The translations under genes were made by a program, and so were the position numbers. Of a stretch of DNA of 64,000 nucleotides, positions 63,768-64,000 are shown piece by piece. Positions within the stretch are counted from its first letter, which is position 1. Every line of letters begins with the position of its first letter. Origin of the DNA: Mycobacterium sp. DL. Its GTDB lineage: Bacteria; Actinomycetota; Actinomycetes; Mycobacteriales; Mycobacteriaceae. The stretch lies in the NCBI RefSeq assembly GCF_039729195.1, contig NZ_CP155796.1, positions 4,960,001-5,024,000 of the forward strand. The letters are read 5' to 3'. A model generated the notes under the pieces. It was not told the DNA's origin, made no database searches, and was given only the letters and a program-made list of their open reading frames with translations.

Positions 63768-64000
63768 GCGATGCGTGCGGCTGCGGCAACGACGAACCCC
63801 GCAGCGCCGACGAGCAGGAACATGAGCCCGAACGGCTCTGGCAGATCAAGGAAATGCAGTTCGCCGCCCTCTCAGGGATTTTCCTGCTGGCGGGGGTGAT
63901 TGCGGGATTCATGAACGCCGCTGAACCGGTGGTCCTCACGCTGCAAGCGGTGGCGTTGTTGGCCGGCGCCTACACCTTCGTGCCGTCCACCCTCAGGCGG
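63764..64000 (+). CDS. Heavy-metal P-type ATPase, N-terminal part
   Basis: 79 codons before the window ends: an N-terminal CGCG metal-binding motif, an acidic linker (about residues 9-24), then the first two membrane helices (FAALSGIFLLAGVIAGFM; VLTLQAVALLAGAYTFV). This layout fits CadA/CmtA-type Cd/Pb/Zn exporters lacking a full heavy-metal-associated domain. The catalytic DKTGT lies beyond the window. Coupled to the CmtR-type repressor by ATGA. Confidence 0.85.
   Translation, partial: MSDACGCGNDEPRSADEQEHEPERLWQIKEMQFAALSGIFLLAGVIAGFMNAAEPVVLTLQAVALLAGAYTFVPSTLRR

Overview
The window looks like chromosome of a fast-growing, high-GC mycobacterium (Mycolicibacterium type). From glpK to ychF most genes match, in kind and largely in order, the Rv1080c-Rv1112 block of M. 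tuberculosis: greA, a DUF4307 protein, mca, a CHWC thioredoxin-fold protein, hemolysin III, the short-chain Z-prenyl synthase, coaA, glyA, desA2, phoH2, a polysaccharide deacetylase, fum, glpX, an AI-2E/PerM protein, a 3-beta-HSD, xseB/xseA, ispH and ychF. These comparisons are from memory of the families, not from a search.

Region 1 (1-42.07 kb) is core genome. It opens with a glycerol unit: a divergent glpF, an IclR-type regulator with two palindromes in front of it, and glpK. Insertions relative to the tuberculosis order are a long-form serine hydroxymethyltransferase, a SulP transporter facing a sulfatase-HAD-formylglycine-generating-enzyme operon, and a penicillin-binding lipoprotein after ispH. 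Two 14-bp palindromes matching the KstR consensus sit upstream of a short-chain dehydrogenase pair and of the 3-beta-HSD gene, which suggests sterol-responsive control. A 64-bp palindromic repeat occurs twice, each time just after a stop codon.

Region 2 (42.07-50 kb) is accessory DNA with an unusual organisation. The last 19-42 bp of ychF recur at least six more times, always in the same orientation, at intervals of about 0.65-0.73 kb (one 3.4 kb, one 1.3 kb). Between the copies lie one gene or a small gene group: a P-loop kinase, a methyltransferase, a CmtR/CDF metal-resistance group with Met-rich proteins, a bestrophin-like membrane protein, a DHFR-like reductase, an F420-type nitroreductase and a CPCC protein. 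It reads like an integron-style cassette array whose recombination site is the 3' end of ychF. This is the most unusual thing in the window.

Region 3 (50-64 kb) begins with a broken nuclease gene beside two translationally coupled tyrosine recombinases (about 409 and 800 aa, Tn554 TnpA/TnpB-like), followed by an arsenic island: arsR-acr3-arsC-arsC, a CoA-disulfide-reductase-like flavoprotein, a second arsR divergent from a flavoprotein/MFS pair, an AraC regulator, a fatty-acid-hydroxylase-like protein, and a second CmtR-type repressor coupled to a metal P-type ATPase cut off by the window end. Both arsR genes share an ATCGACGT-type operator, and both cmtR genes share a TTATCATCG motif and look leaderless. 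No rRNA, tRNA, CRISPR array or complete insertion sequence was seen.
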